Below, piece after piece: positions 24,363 through 35,998 of a DNA stretch of 64,000 nucleotides (positions within the stretch are counted from its first letter, which is position 1; each line of letters starts with the position of its first letter). The translations under genes and the position numbers were made by a program. The notes under the pieces were generated by a model that searched no databases, was not told the origin of the DNA, and worked only from the letters and a program-made list of their open reading frames with translations. The stretch is from Luscinia megarhynchos (taxonomy: Eukaryota > Chordata > Aves > Passeriformes > Turdidae): assembly GCA_034336665.1 (NCBI GenBank), contig CM067570.1:13189502-13253501 (forward strand), in the 5' to 3' direction.

Positions 24363-27300
24363 TTTCTTGACTCCCCCTCTGTGTACTCTCCTCTCTTTGG
24401 CCTGCTTGTTTCTTCAGCACAGAAAGTATAACTTATTATTTACAGCACTGCATACAGCGTGGTTCAGTTTCTGCAGCAAAATTCAGTTTGACTGTAACAG
24501 AATAAATGAAATGAGAGGACCTAGAGAGGACAAAGAAAAATACTTCTAATTTAAGCCCAAGTTCTTTACCTAAAAGGAACAACAGTTCACAGAACAAGGT
24601 CACAAGTATCTTTAAGTCCAAGGATGCAAAAACTGTCCTATCTTTGCTATCTGCTAGAAAGAGGCCTCAAATTCTTTTATTTGCAATATACAAATTTTAC
24701 AAGGAAAACAGATAGATAATATGACCTACCCAGCCAGAGAGAAAAGCCTGCCCTTAAAATCTGGAATCTTCACATTTCTATTTGTGCAGTTTCACAATAA
24801 ACTTCATAGAAGGTTGATACCAGTTTAAAATAGAGAGTTCTTTGTGCAAAGCCACATGCTTTATTCAAAGCACAAAATATCTTCCGGACAAAAACATGTT
24901 CTGCTGAAATAAACAAACACGGATCAGAGAGAAGATAAACTTAAAAGAACCCTCTGGGTTTCAGCAGATTGCAGCTTACAAGTGGCCGTGTATTTTCTCC
25001 CCCATGCAGTTTCTTTCTGTCCATCAGTTGCTGTGCTTTCTTCTTTTAAACTGATGCCTCAGAAGCTGCAAATCTGCTGTAGTATTTTTGTACCCTAACA
25101 CTGAGGACTCCTTATGAACTTGCTTTGTATGCCTAAATTAATCCCTGGCATCCAAGGATGAATTTGGAGACATTAATGTTCCCCACAGGTGGCTGTTGTG
25201 GGGCAAATCAGAAGAGGGGAAACAGCTGCCATTAGATTATAAATTGGGTTGCCAGAGCTACAGTGAGGCTGAAGGGCTGTCTACATGCACACAATTCTGC
25301 CCTGGCCTTTATGGAATGAGTAGAAAAAGATAGAAGACAGAGATATCACCTACTGCACAGGACTGGATAGTTCTAGAAATGTCATTCTACATTTTTTGGA
25401 TAGAAAAAGCTACATCACGTGCCTTCAGTCTGCAGGAAGACAGCAAAAGGGAGACAGAGGGCATGAGGACATAGCAGAGATCACATGCTATCTCCTGGCA
25501 AGACTGCTCGGAAAAAAAATGGCAAAAAATTTATCACAGAAAGCAAATTTGTTAAGATAGTTTTCCTATCACAAATTCAGCTTGAGAGGAAGGTAAAGAG
25601 GTAGGTTGGGATCAATTTCACATGGCCTCTGGTTTTGTTAACACCTTTCTCAGGATGATGGGAGAAGTTGTTTTCTGGAGATCATTCTTCTCCATCAGGG
25701 GACCTGGATAAGTTGGCTAAATTCAGCCTGGAAAGATGAATCCCATATCAAGCAAAGTCTGAAATGCTGTCCACTGACACCTTCCTCCAGTCTCAGTTCT
25801 AATATTGTATGTTCCTCCTGGATCTCTCCAGAATTGCCCCACCAAACTTGAGCAACCTGAGAGAGAACAGACATTCCCAAACAGACAAATATCCCAGAAT
25901 AGTGTGTATCCTCAATATCTGCTACAGGAAACAAATTTCTTGAAACTGACTTGTAAAAGCAGTTTTTAGAGAATAACTTGTTTTAAGATGGACTTGAGAA
26001 AATCAGGCAGCTTCTATTCTCTACTAGTTCATGGTCTAAATATTTTATTAGTCAACTTTTTCAGTTTTGTGAGAAAAGAGGGGTTAAATCAAGAGTAACT
26101 ACCCAAAACTTCTTCAATTTTAAATTAATAATAAAGGAAAATTCAGGGCTTTTTCAGTCCAGACCATTTTTTCATTTCTTCTGTCACATTTTTAAAAGGA
26201 AGCAAAAGCAAACATTAAGATATCAATTCAGTTGTCTACACATTGGCAGATTTAATGCTGCTGCTGACCTCAGGAGACTCCCAGGCACAGGATCTAGAGA
26301 GTAACTTTCACCTTCTGCAATGCTTGAGGAGCCTGGTTATGCCTCTTTTTCTGTATTTTTGCTCTGGCAACTGCTTGGGACCCAAATTATCATGGTTGCA
26401 TGGAAAACAGCAAAGGCAAAAAGTAGCCTAATATATAAAAATCTGATATGGGGTCTTAAAAGGAAAATCAATATAATTTAAAACTTTTAATCTGATTTCT
26501 AAAGCTGGCTGAAATGTGGTTCTGAAACAGGGGTTTGTAAAACTGAAAATCTCATTAATCTGGTCTCCAATCTCCATTATATTCCTCATGTGAACTATAA
26601 GGAACCTGCACAGCTCGTTACACAAACCTACATCCTCATCAGTGGGAGCAGGACTGGAGTCCTCTCCTTTATAGGCCACATTTACTGTTTCTATCTGAAT
26701 CCAAAGTTTAAAAAAGAAAGGACTGCTGGCAAAAACAAAAAAGTAAAAAAAAAGATAAAACAGAAGAACATAGAAAAACAAAGATCTTATAAGCTTTATG
26801 CATTGAAGATGAATGCTTTTATATTCTCACTTTACCTGAGGGTTTTATTCATATATCAGTAGAGACACTGAAGAGTTATCCAGTGATTGAACCACTCTTT
26901 GGGTTAGATCATGGATGTCAGAACACTTCATATAAGATACCTGAACAGAAAGCCAGTTTTGTGGGCTGCTTCACTAAAAAATAAAAGTGTATTCAGAAGT
27001 GTCTAGAACAAAAAGCAACATGAAGATATCTGGAACATACTTAAATCACAGACCACACCATTTTGCAGATGTTCATAGAAAATTCAAATCAAAATCACAG
27101 TTTTGACTTCAGCAGAAATCACTAGATCAAGGAGACACTAACCTTAACATGCACTAGGCTTAAAAGGAATTTCAAAGTCTTTGCTCTTTGAAAACGAAAA
27201 AAAAAAAAAGCATGACTCAAATTTCCATTATCTTAACCTTAGAAAATAACTTAGAAAAGTTATTGAAGTATGAACTATAATAGCATTGGGATGCAATATT

Positions 27301-28287
27301 TATTACACAAATTTATTGACCATAAGCTTTGGAAATGTTTTATTATTATACAGAAGTGCCAAGCATCAATCACTTTCTTGTGAAACAGCAAGGAAATAAG
27401 ATTGACCTCTCTGGCATTTATGAAACAGTTCAGGATATATTTCTGTGTCTCCCAGACTTCTACAGCCACAAAACAGCTCAGAAAGAGGGGAAGTTCACCT
27501 GTGGAGTATGATTTGGGTGTCAGATCTTTGTGGCTTTCCTAGGATGGAGCAAACTCAGGATACCCATTCAAACCATCTGTAACAAGTGAATTTGGTAATC
27601 AATTCCTCTGGAATTTGTCACTGGCAGTGATCTGACCCCTCCAGAATGAGAGCAGCCCATTGAGCTCATTCACAGTCCAGAGCTGCCTTCAAGACAGGAT
27701 TTCAGGATATCAACATTTCTGGAGGATAGCTGCCCCCTTACTGGATTTCAAGCTGTTTGTTAAGTCATCCAGATGTGCTCCTTGAAGGGAGGGGTTTTCC
27801 AGGCACCCTGAATGCTTTGAACACTCTGCCCAGGTGCCTTCCAGGGAAAGGTGGCCACTGTCCCTCTGAAAGTCCCTCTCTGTCAGGGTAGGACAGCCCT
27901 GGAGCTCTGCAGAGGCACTCAGGTCTCAGTTATTTCCCACAGCTGGGAATTACATCTGTGCTTCCTCCTATGCTTCTCGGACATTCAAAAGAATTCAAGT
28001 TCTGCCTAAGTATTCAAGCAGGGTCATAAATTACAGCTTGGGTAGAAAGGTCTTCCACAGGAAATTGTTTACAGTCTCAAAGTAGCTGAACACCAATTTA
28101 TTTATTTTTCCCTACCAAGCAGCACAGCCTATAATCTTTATTTTTGTGCTCTGTTTTTGCTTGAAATGCAGGCCTATGACTAGTCATAGATGAGGGCATT
28201 GTTTTTTTCAGGGTGGGGGTTGGTAGGATGAATTGCCAGAATTGTGAAGCTATTTCAGTTTTGTCATATTTCTTTCTGTTCTAGTAC
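24363..28287. other. Noncoding stretch, nothing recognised
   Basis: Includes a minus-strand frame at 26428-26781 (117 codons). Its middle reads like ordinary protein, but its N-terminal part is a translation of an A-rich plus-strand tract, and it matches no family I know. A GC-richer patch lies near 27640-27960. No repeats beyond short homopolymers. Confidence 0.5.
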
Positions 28288-28325
28288 CTTAAAAAAACCA
28301 AACAAACACATACCCCAACCCCAAA
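28288..28325 (-). repeat. A/C-rich low-complexity tract
   Basis: A short plus-strand A/C tract with words such as aaaccaaacaaaca, similar in kind to the tracts at 18.2, 35.9, 48.5 and 61.4 kb. Confidence 0.6.
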
Positions 28326-30744
28326 TTACCAAAGCACATCCTGATCACAGGATGAAAAACTGGTGTTCATTTTCAACCCTAGAAATGACTACCAACTGCT
28401 CAATCTCAGAGTTCCTCACAGAGACAAATTTCCAAGTATTTTCAAACACCCATTCCCTTGAAAAGTGAAGACATTTATGGGAGGCACAAGAAGAAAACAC
28501 CCCATAGCAAAATCTAATGCATACAGGGAGACACTACTGAGGTGTGCAGGGAAGCAGCTACCCCCATTGTCACAGTGTGTTTGATCAGCCAAGTGACAGC
28601 AGAACTGCTTTTTCCTCTCCATCACCAGAAGAAATATTGCTTAAGCTTCTATATTCACAACACCTTTTTTGTCATTCTTCTCTTAAGCTACTCTTATTTG
28701 CTCAGTGTATTTAGCAGACATTTATCTCACTCCATCAGCAAAGATTAAAGACTCATACTACCTAGTAATCCAATTACCCTGCATGAGAAAAGCAAATGTA
28801 TCTTTGGTCAGTGCCCACAGAGCACCAGGAATCCATCACAATATAAAATGAAATCTAATTAATTGTATGCTTTGGTTCAGCTTCATCCACATCATTATTT
28901 CATTCGTTTCTAATGGATATGTTAGCAGAGATGTAATAGTTTTAAATGCACAAAGCCAATGGGTCAGCTTACCCTAAGGTCAGTTTTCAGATAATTATAT
29001 TTTTAAAGAATTGTCTCTGAAAAAAGTTACTTGTGGTGGGAGGCACAAAGGAGAGAGAGTTACAGAGCCTTGGGATAACATAGCACTTATGCAGAAGTCA
29101 GTGTTTTACAATTCCACTAATCCTCATTTTACATTTCAAGAGAAGGGGACTCTCATCAAATCTTTTTTGCTTCTTCAAACACATATTTTCCCACAACCTA
29201 TTAAAGTATCTGGGGGAACCCTGAAGTAGCAGAACACTTATCCAAATCCCAGAGTCAACCAGTCATCTGAGTAAGGTTTGGTGAAGAAAAAAAAAGCAAC
29301 AAGCCCACAGTATAATGCTACAGATAAATGGGGTGGTGTGATATAATGAAAATACACTGGGGAGTAGAAGAATGGGTCTGTGGTCCTGATTAGTTATTTG
29401 GGAACCACACTGAATTTCCAGGCTGGGACAGAGTCACAGAAAGGCTGTGAGAGGCAGAGGATAAACCAACTCTTCTGTAAAACTGCAGTAAAATGGTAGA
29501 AACAAAGAAAGCCTCTCGATATCATTTAAACCAATATAGTGTTATGAAGCAACTTGCCCACTGACAAGTTGAGTTTTTTAGATAGTGAAAGACAATGGCA
29601 GGAAACATAAAGCAGACCAGAAAAAAACCACAAAACCATAGATAAAAGTCATCACAGTAAAGTTACAAAACAATCTGTTAACAGCAAGGTATTTAGCCAT
29701 TAGGAGAAACTACTTATAGATGTGGTAACGTCTTCATTATCTGTGACAGTTAAAAAAAGGCTTAGAGCTGTCTAGAATGTATGACAAAATGCAAATAGAA
29801 TTTATAGGCAAAAAACCCACAGAATGCATTAAAGCAGAAAACAAATTAGACAGTAATAAAGTTTCTCCCCAACCCTGAAAGCAATTGAAAATAACATTAT
29901 TTCCTTGGATGTATTAAAATGAGACAAGACATAAATATTTTACTGAGTCTGAATAGTTTTTCTGCAGGAAAAGAAAATATTTTATCCTTAAGTGGTTAAT
30001 ATCTTGCACTTTGTGATAAACCAGAGCTCTAGGAAAGAAACTGGGGCAAGAACAGCAAGATCTGTCTCACCAAATAAACAATCTCTTATGAATATCAACA
30101 TCTGTACTTTCCAAAAGTATATATGAAATTTATTGCTATAACTCCATTTTAAAAAGCAAAATCCCCATCCATGAAACCAATAGGATATCAAGAACTGAAT
30201 GCACTCTGTTGTGTCTCCTGGTGCCCTTAGTATTTTCCTTGCTACCCTGCAGTGTGAGTTGGTAGGACAGAAAGCCTTCCTGTGGTGAGCAGGCAGGTTT
30301 GCAATGAAGGGCAAAAACTTTGGGTGGGTGCTCCAGGGGGCACAGAGGCACAGCTGTGACACTGAGTTAAACCAATATTACTTGTCAAAATCTCACAGCC
30401 CTCCTCCAGAGAAATGCTACAAAACACCTGACATGACCAACCCCTTTTCTTCTACAGAGCTCCTGAGCTGCCAGGCTGTAGCATCCATATCGAGAAAGCA
30501 CAAGAAACTGCTGTATCCCATGGCCATGATCAGAACAGAGTCAGCAAAATAAAAGCAACCTGCCCTCCAAACACACATGCACATAGAGACTCAGGCAAAT
30601 CTGGGAAGTTGTACAGCAAAGTAGTGTTAATCTGACATTGAGCTTTGCTCCCTGTTGGTTAATTGTCAAATATAAATGAAATTATATTCACTTTGCAAAC
30701 TACATACAGATCATTTTGACTCAAAGTTGAAGAGTATGAAAGGC
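28326..30744. other. Noncoding stretch, nothing recognised
   Basis: Open frames near 29988-30362 (minus, 124 codons) overlap several shifted frames of similar length, which suggests a locally stop-poor segment and not a gene. No mobile elements were recognised. Confidence 0.55.
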
Positions 30745-30840
30745 CTGAGACAGAAAAGAGAATCAAGGGGAAGGAAAAAAAAGAAAACAAAACAAAAAGT
30801 CCAACAAGAAAGAAAAAACAAAAGACAAAGGAGGCAAGGA
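30745..30840 (+). repeat. A-rich, purine-biased low-complexity tract
   Basis: About 95 bases dominated by A with scattered G and C (aaaa, aaaac, aaag words). It keeps overlapping frames open on both strands, yielding lysine-rich or phenylalanine-rich pseudo-proteins that should be ignored. Confidence 0.7.
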
Positions 30841-32249
30841 CATGATGACAGTTCAAAGAAAATATAACACAAAGATGATTCTATGTGCTTGAAGCTCATG
30901 CACTGCTACTGAAGTTGCCTACTTGATGAGGCCAGTCTTAAAGACAGGTACAAAGGGAAAGTTAGTCAAAAAATCAATTCTATTCTCCAAGTTCCCAGCA
31001 GTTCCCCTGCATCCATCAATAAAATAACCAAGGCAGTTTTTTTTGTTCTGTGCAGTGTGGCATTAAAACAGGTGAGAAGAAGGTATTAGAAGAAATCACA
31101 CTCAGAGTCATGCAAAGCCATTGTAAAATTGAAATTACTTGGAGAATTTCATGAATGAAGATAGGAGATGACTCATGCAGTCCTCCTTTGTCCCACAGGG
31201 GAAGTTTAAAAGGGCATCTCAAATAGGTATTTCACAACCATGACTTTCTGTGTGAATGAAAGGCAGAAGCCCCACTGAGAGGCTTGCAAAATTCCCAGAA
31301 GCACAACAATCTATATTTTCTTCAAAAACACCACTTACATCTTTCCAAAAGACAAAAATAGATATAACAACACGGGATTTACATAACAAAGTGTAAATGA
31401 ATTAGATTTGAAGTGAATGCAATCTACCAACTGGGTTTTTTTTATGACCACATAAAGCCATTTCTGAAGAATCAAGAAGCCTTTTCCTCTTTAAGCAAAA
31501 TATTTCTAACGAAGTAGAACTTAAGGCCTTCCAAGCCATTTTCTGTACTTAGTTCTGGTGAAAGAGCAGCTCACTGCACACAAACTGCAAAATATTGCAA
31601 ACCCTTACCTGTCTGTACTGCACTGAGGCAAATGGAGATAGAGATCATTACTGAGACCTTCAGAAGCCACAGTTTGCCTTTCACTGGGCTCCTCAAGGCC
31701 TTCATGTGGCTCCTTCTTTAAAGAAGGTGGTTTTCTAGTTCTTTAATCATAAACTCATTATCCCAGTTTGATGACTGCTTGGTAATCTCCTGCTGATGCT
31801 GTGATCTAAATTTAGCACTCAGGTTTTCAGTCAAGACTGGCTACAGCCCTCTGTTGGTATGAAGTATGGCATCTCTTTTAGTGATCCTGATTTTATTTAA
31901 AAGTTATGCACTATCCTTCTGAACAATTTAAATAAGATGCTTATTAGAGTTTCTGTCAGGTTCTTCAAACTTAGCATAACTGCTATTGAGGCAAAACCAC
32001 CAAAAGTTCCATGAAATAAAAATAAAAAAAAGAGCAGAAAAAAAGCCTACACAGATGGAGTAGTCACTGATGTGCAACACTTAATTAGCCTCTTTTTGTT
32101 TGCAGTACAGAAATGTAGTTTGACTTTCTACAATATATAACCATTCTCCCTAAAATAGACATTGCAAGGTAGTTGTGACTCCTAATTGCTTTTGTTATTA
32201 CTCACTAGTCAATCCCTTCAAAGAGCTGCAGGGATTGTGGCAGCTGCAC
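30841..32249. other. Noncoding stretch with one perfect palindrome
   Basis: AT-rich unique DNA. A perfect 16-base palindrome, ccttctttaaagaagg, lies at 31712-31727. No exon, RNA gene or transposon was recognised. Confidence 0.55.
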
Positions 32250-32297
32250 CTTCCACAACTTCAGTGGGATTTGCAGGTGTTCAGCAACTGCAGGATG
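32250..32297 (+). repeat. Possible ancient amniote repeat fragment
   Basis: The words acttcagtgggatttgcagg and gtgttcagcaac resemble the very common sauropsid repeat tail of the form TTCAATGGGAGTTGNGGGTGCTCAGCAC that I recall from turtle and crocodilian DNA. Only about 45 bases match, so this is tentative and no family name is assigned. Confidence 0.35.
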
Positions 32298-34059
32298 TGG
32301 TTGTTTGCTGTTTGACAGCTATGCTATGCACATCTTTCTCACATGATAGAATAACACCTTGGGAAGCAACACAAAGGTAGGATGAAAAACATATTTATTT
32401 GAGTCTGTTTCTTTCTTTCTTATATATGAAAATATGTTGGAAACCAGAGCTAATTTTCCCATTTGGCTTAGTGCAGGGCCTTGTGTGGCACACCAGCCCT
32501 CACTGCTTTGCCCTTATATAATTCTATGCACAGGTTTCACTTGCAGTTCTTTCCTTTGATCTCCAATGCAATTTACGTTTTTCATGTTTACATCAACTGA
32601 TTCAGTTGTGGATGCCACTGACAGCCAGCAGGCCTCTGGTGGGTCTCACTGAGGTTCCTAAAGCAGCCAAGGAAATCTTTGTCAAGAAATTGAGTCCAAC
32701 AAGGCAACGCTGAGCCACCAGTACCTGCTGCAAGCCAGAGCACACCAGTGATGACTCAAGAGCCTGCAGGGGCCCTGCTGAAGCAGCTCTACCATTTCCT
32801 ATGATTTGCTCACATGTCCTCGATGCTCAGAAATTCCAAAGGAACTCGAAGATAATGTGGCACTTGGGGACCCTGAGGCTCTCTGTCTGCAAAGGCACTG
32901 CCCTGAAACCAACAAGAAATCAGCACAAGAGAGCAAGGTGTGGAATGCAGCTCCTTGCAGGCTTCGAGCCAGGGTCAGGGAACAGCATCCCTCCTGTGCC
33001 CTCCTGAAGCAGCAGCACTGAGGGTGAGCTTCGAGCAATGGAGCCAGCACTGGTTATGGAATCACTCTCCAGACCTGAATTATGAGAGGCTGTCAGCACC
33101 TTTCATCAACATGCATCATATTGCTTACTTAATGGACCCAGAAAAGGATCTACTATTTTTCAATATTTTTTCTCATTATTGTAAATAGATGAGATTCTGC
33201 TCCAGGCCACGTAAGAAAGATGAAAAATTAAGAGGAAGAGACATGAATAAATGCAGAGAATGTGAAGAAAGAATGTGATTGCTCTTATTTTTTTTTTCCC
33301 TCAGCAAGGCATTTTCTTCCCCTTGAAAAAACTAGCAGTAGCCCTTTTAAATAAGAAAAACCCCAAACTTGGTTAATGGCACAAATATGAAATCTAAACA
33401 TAAAAAAATGTTAAGTTTTTATGCAGGGTTACACAGATTTTATCAAAACAGGTCATTTAGCTGTAAAAACAGTTCTTCTGACCAGCTGTCTGGTCTGAAA
33501 AATTACCTCTGTGAATCCTAAGAAATAAGCCAAACCCCACATTCTCAAAAGCCCGATTTTTAATGCTACTTTTAATCCAAATTTTAGCAATCCATCTGTG
33601 CATTTGAAGCAAAGTTACTGAACTTATCACCATTTAAACCTGTGGGAACACATCCAAAGTCCTGGCAGTGCATGAAAACAGAATCTAGACTAAGGCAGTT
33701 TGCTAGCATTTGCAGGCCAAGATAATCGTGGGGATCTCTTCTCAAATTAGTTCCACCTCTTTTTTCTGATTGAAACAGGTTTCAGCTTTAAGGGTCTCTC
33801 AGCTGATATGTTTATTACATATATACATATGTTTTTTGCTACTAATTTGATAAGGAAAGCCAAAGCAAATTTAAGATCAGATGAACTCTGTGATTTGCAA
33901 ACCTGACGCTGAGCACTGAAAAAATTGAAACTGTTCTTGCCCTGGGGACTTAACCTGAAAGTTTAAAGGAAGGAAACAGACTGATAATCCTATCTCCAAA
34001 AATATAATCTGGATTCCCTTCTCCCTGGGTTTTACTGGTGGAGGTGAATTTTGGATGTT
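32298..34059. other. Noncoding stretch with a GC-richer patch
   Basis: The patch at about 32600-33080 stays open in several plus-strand frames, the most protein-like from 32782 to about 33021, with cysteine pairs near its start. The preceding sequence lacks a polypyrimidine tract before an AG, no start context is convincing, and I recognise no family. I do not call it a gene. Confidence 0.45.
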
Positions 34060-34195
34060 ATGGGGTTTTTTATGAGGTTTTTTTTTGTTTGGTTTTTTTT
34101 TGGGGGGGTGGGTTTTTTCATTTTTTTTTTTGTTCGCGTGTTGAGTTTTGTTGTTGCTGTTGGTTTTTGTTTGTTTGTTTTACTGTTTGTTTAGT
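34060..34195 (+). repeat. Long G/T-rich low-complexity tract
   Basis: Some 135 bases nearly devoid of A and C on the plus strand. It has T runs of 8-11, a seven-G run at 34102-34108 followed by GGG, and TTTG-type words near its end. It is the longest of the strand-asymmetric tracts here and a likely site of assembly or polymerase error. Confidence 0.8.
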
Positions 34196-35897
34196 TAGGT
34201 AGATATATGAACACAGAATGAGCACAGAGAAATTGTAATCTTGTAACTACCATGGTCCTGACTGCTCAATTGAATCTTCAGGGCACCATTTAATATTCAG
34301 ATGCACAAAATACCATTTAAATAATGCTAGGGTTGGGCTGTGCCACAAACTGACAGATGCTGGGCAATTCAAAGTTAAGGATGACACTTCATTACCACTG
34401 TTCTTAACAAGGGAAAGCAAAAGCATGTAAATTAAGGATATAATTTCAGCCTTTCAAATGAATTCTTCAGGATTTATTGGTGTGTTACAACAGTAATGTT
34501 ATTTTAAGTACAGGTTTCTGTATGTTAAGCACCAGAGACTTTGTCTGTATACAGGCAATAACAAGTACCAAAAACTGTAAGAAAAGTAAGTGATAAAGCA
34601 GAAGAGTCAGATTCCCAGTGAACTGCTAAATAAATCTGTGTAAAAATCCTACCATATTGTTGGGAGGAGAGTGGGAAAAAGACTGTGATGGTGTGAACTT
34701 CCAACATCATACTAAATGTAAACACAGAAGGTAAAGCTTAGCAAAAACTGAAAAAGAATGTTACTGAACTATTATTCACACATGGAACTAAAACACTGTG
34801 GAATTAATTCATCTGGCATAGAGGTTCTATCTAAAGCTTCATTTTATGATTCTTTACTTGTGATGTAAATACACAGCAGTCTCAGACTTCTATACACAGT
34901 GTTAGTTCTGAGACAACGAGTCTCAGTAATATTTATTTTAAAACATAAACTAAAGGAACTGTTATTTTCTCATGTGCAGTGGCTAATTAAATACCTGAAA
35001 ATAATTAGAGTTGATATAAGTGATATAATAAACAAGAAGTTTAATGGTAGAAAGTACTGAACATCTCCAGTACGGGGCTACAGCTGTAGGCACATTTGAT
35101 GTGATCACTCCTGTACTTTTTGCAATTACAGGTATATAATTTATTAACCTGTGAGAAGTCCATGTCACACTCTCAAATATCTTTTATAGCAAGAAAAGTG
35201 AGATCATTTCCTAGTCATACTTGATCTTTTTTAGAAAAGGAAAAATGAATGAAAGAAAATCTGTCTGAAAATTAGCACATTTGTTACTACAGATTTAGAT
35301 TTTCAGGCTCCTCATTAGCTGAGTCCCACCCATGAGACAGGATTAAAAACAAAGAGAAAAAGAGACTTCAGCAATAAGAAGCATGAATTTCTGTGCATCT
35401 GAATTAAAGAAAGGGACAAGAAATGGAAAAAGAAAGAGAAATATCTAATTTAGTAAAGATTGGAGAGACAGTACATAAATATAGGATTGCATAGTATAAA
35501 ACACGTCTTCAAATCAACTGAAGCTTAAAAATTCAGAGGAAGTCTTTGAAAGCATGTACAACCACGTAGAAAACTGAAATCTATCTGTCAAGACAAACAA
35601 TTCAACTATTTGTCTGAAGGATTGTTTTACAGGTCCAACATACATTTTCCTGAATTCATGCCTTTTATTTCAGTGCCTTGTTTAAAGAAACCATACTACA
35701 CAAGATGTTTAAATAGTAGCCTCCTTTCATGCTAAAACCAAAAAGGTTGTCTCACTCACAGTGAAAGATTCAGAGTTCTTATGCAATAAGAACACTGAAA
35801 TAATTCAAGCAGTTACTTATTTCACCACATAACAAACTCAGTTGGATGTTTGCATATTCTGGGACAACATGCTCAGCTCCACTAAAGTACCATGAAT
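34196..35897. other. AT-rich noncoding stretch, nothing recognised
   Basis: Frames are below 70 codons. Several TTAATT words but no cluster or repeat structure stands out. Confidence 0.6.
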
Positions 35898-35998
35898 TAA
35901 AAAAACCAACAAACAAAAACTCCAAACTAACATCAAAAAACATCAACAAAACCAATACTTACAAAACTAAACTGAAAAAAACACTACAATAAAATAGA
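35898..35998 (-). repeat. A/C-rich low-complexity tract
   Basis: About 100 bases of A and C with few T and almost no G on the plus strand (words aacaaacaaaaac, catcaaaaaacatcaacaaa). It is the complement-type counterpart of the G/T tract 1.8 kb upstream. Confidence 0.75.

Noticed and set aside
29400..29475. Possible MIR-like fragment (gacagagtcacagaaagg)
   Set aside because: Only one core-like word; order and spacing of other MIR words are missing.
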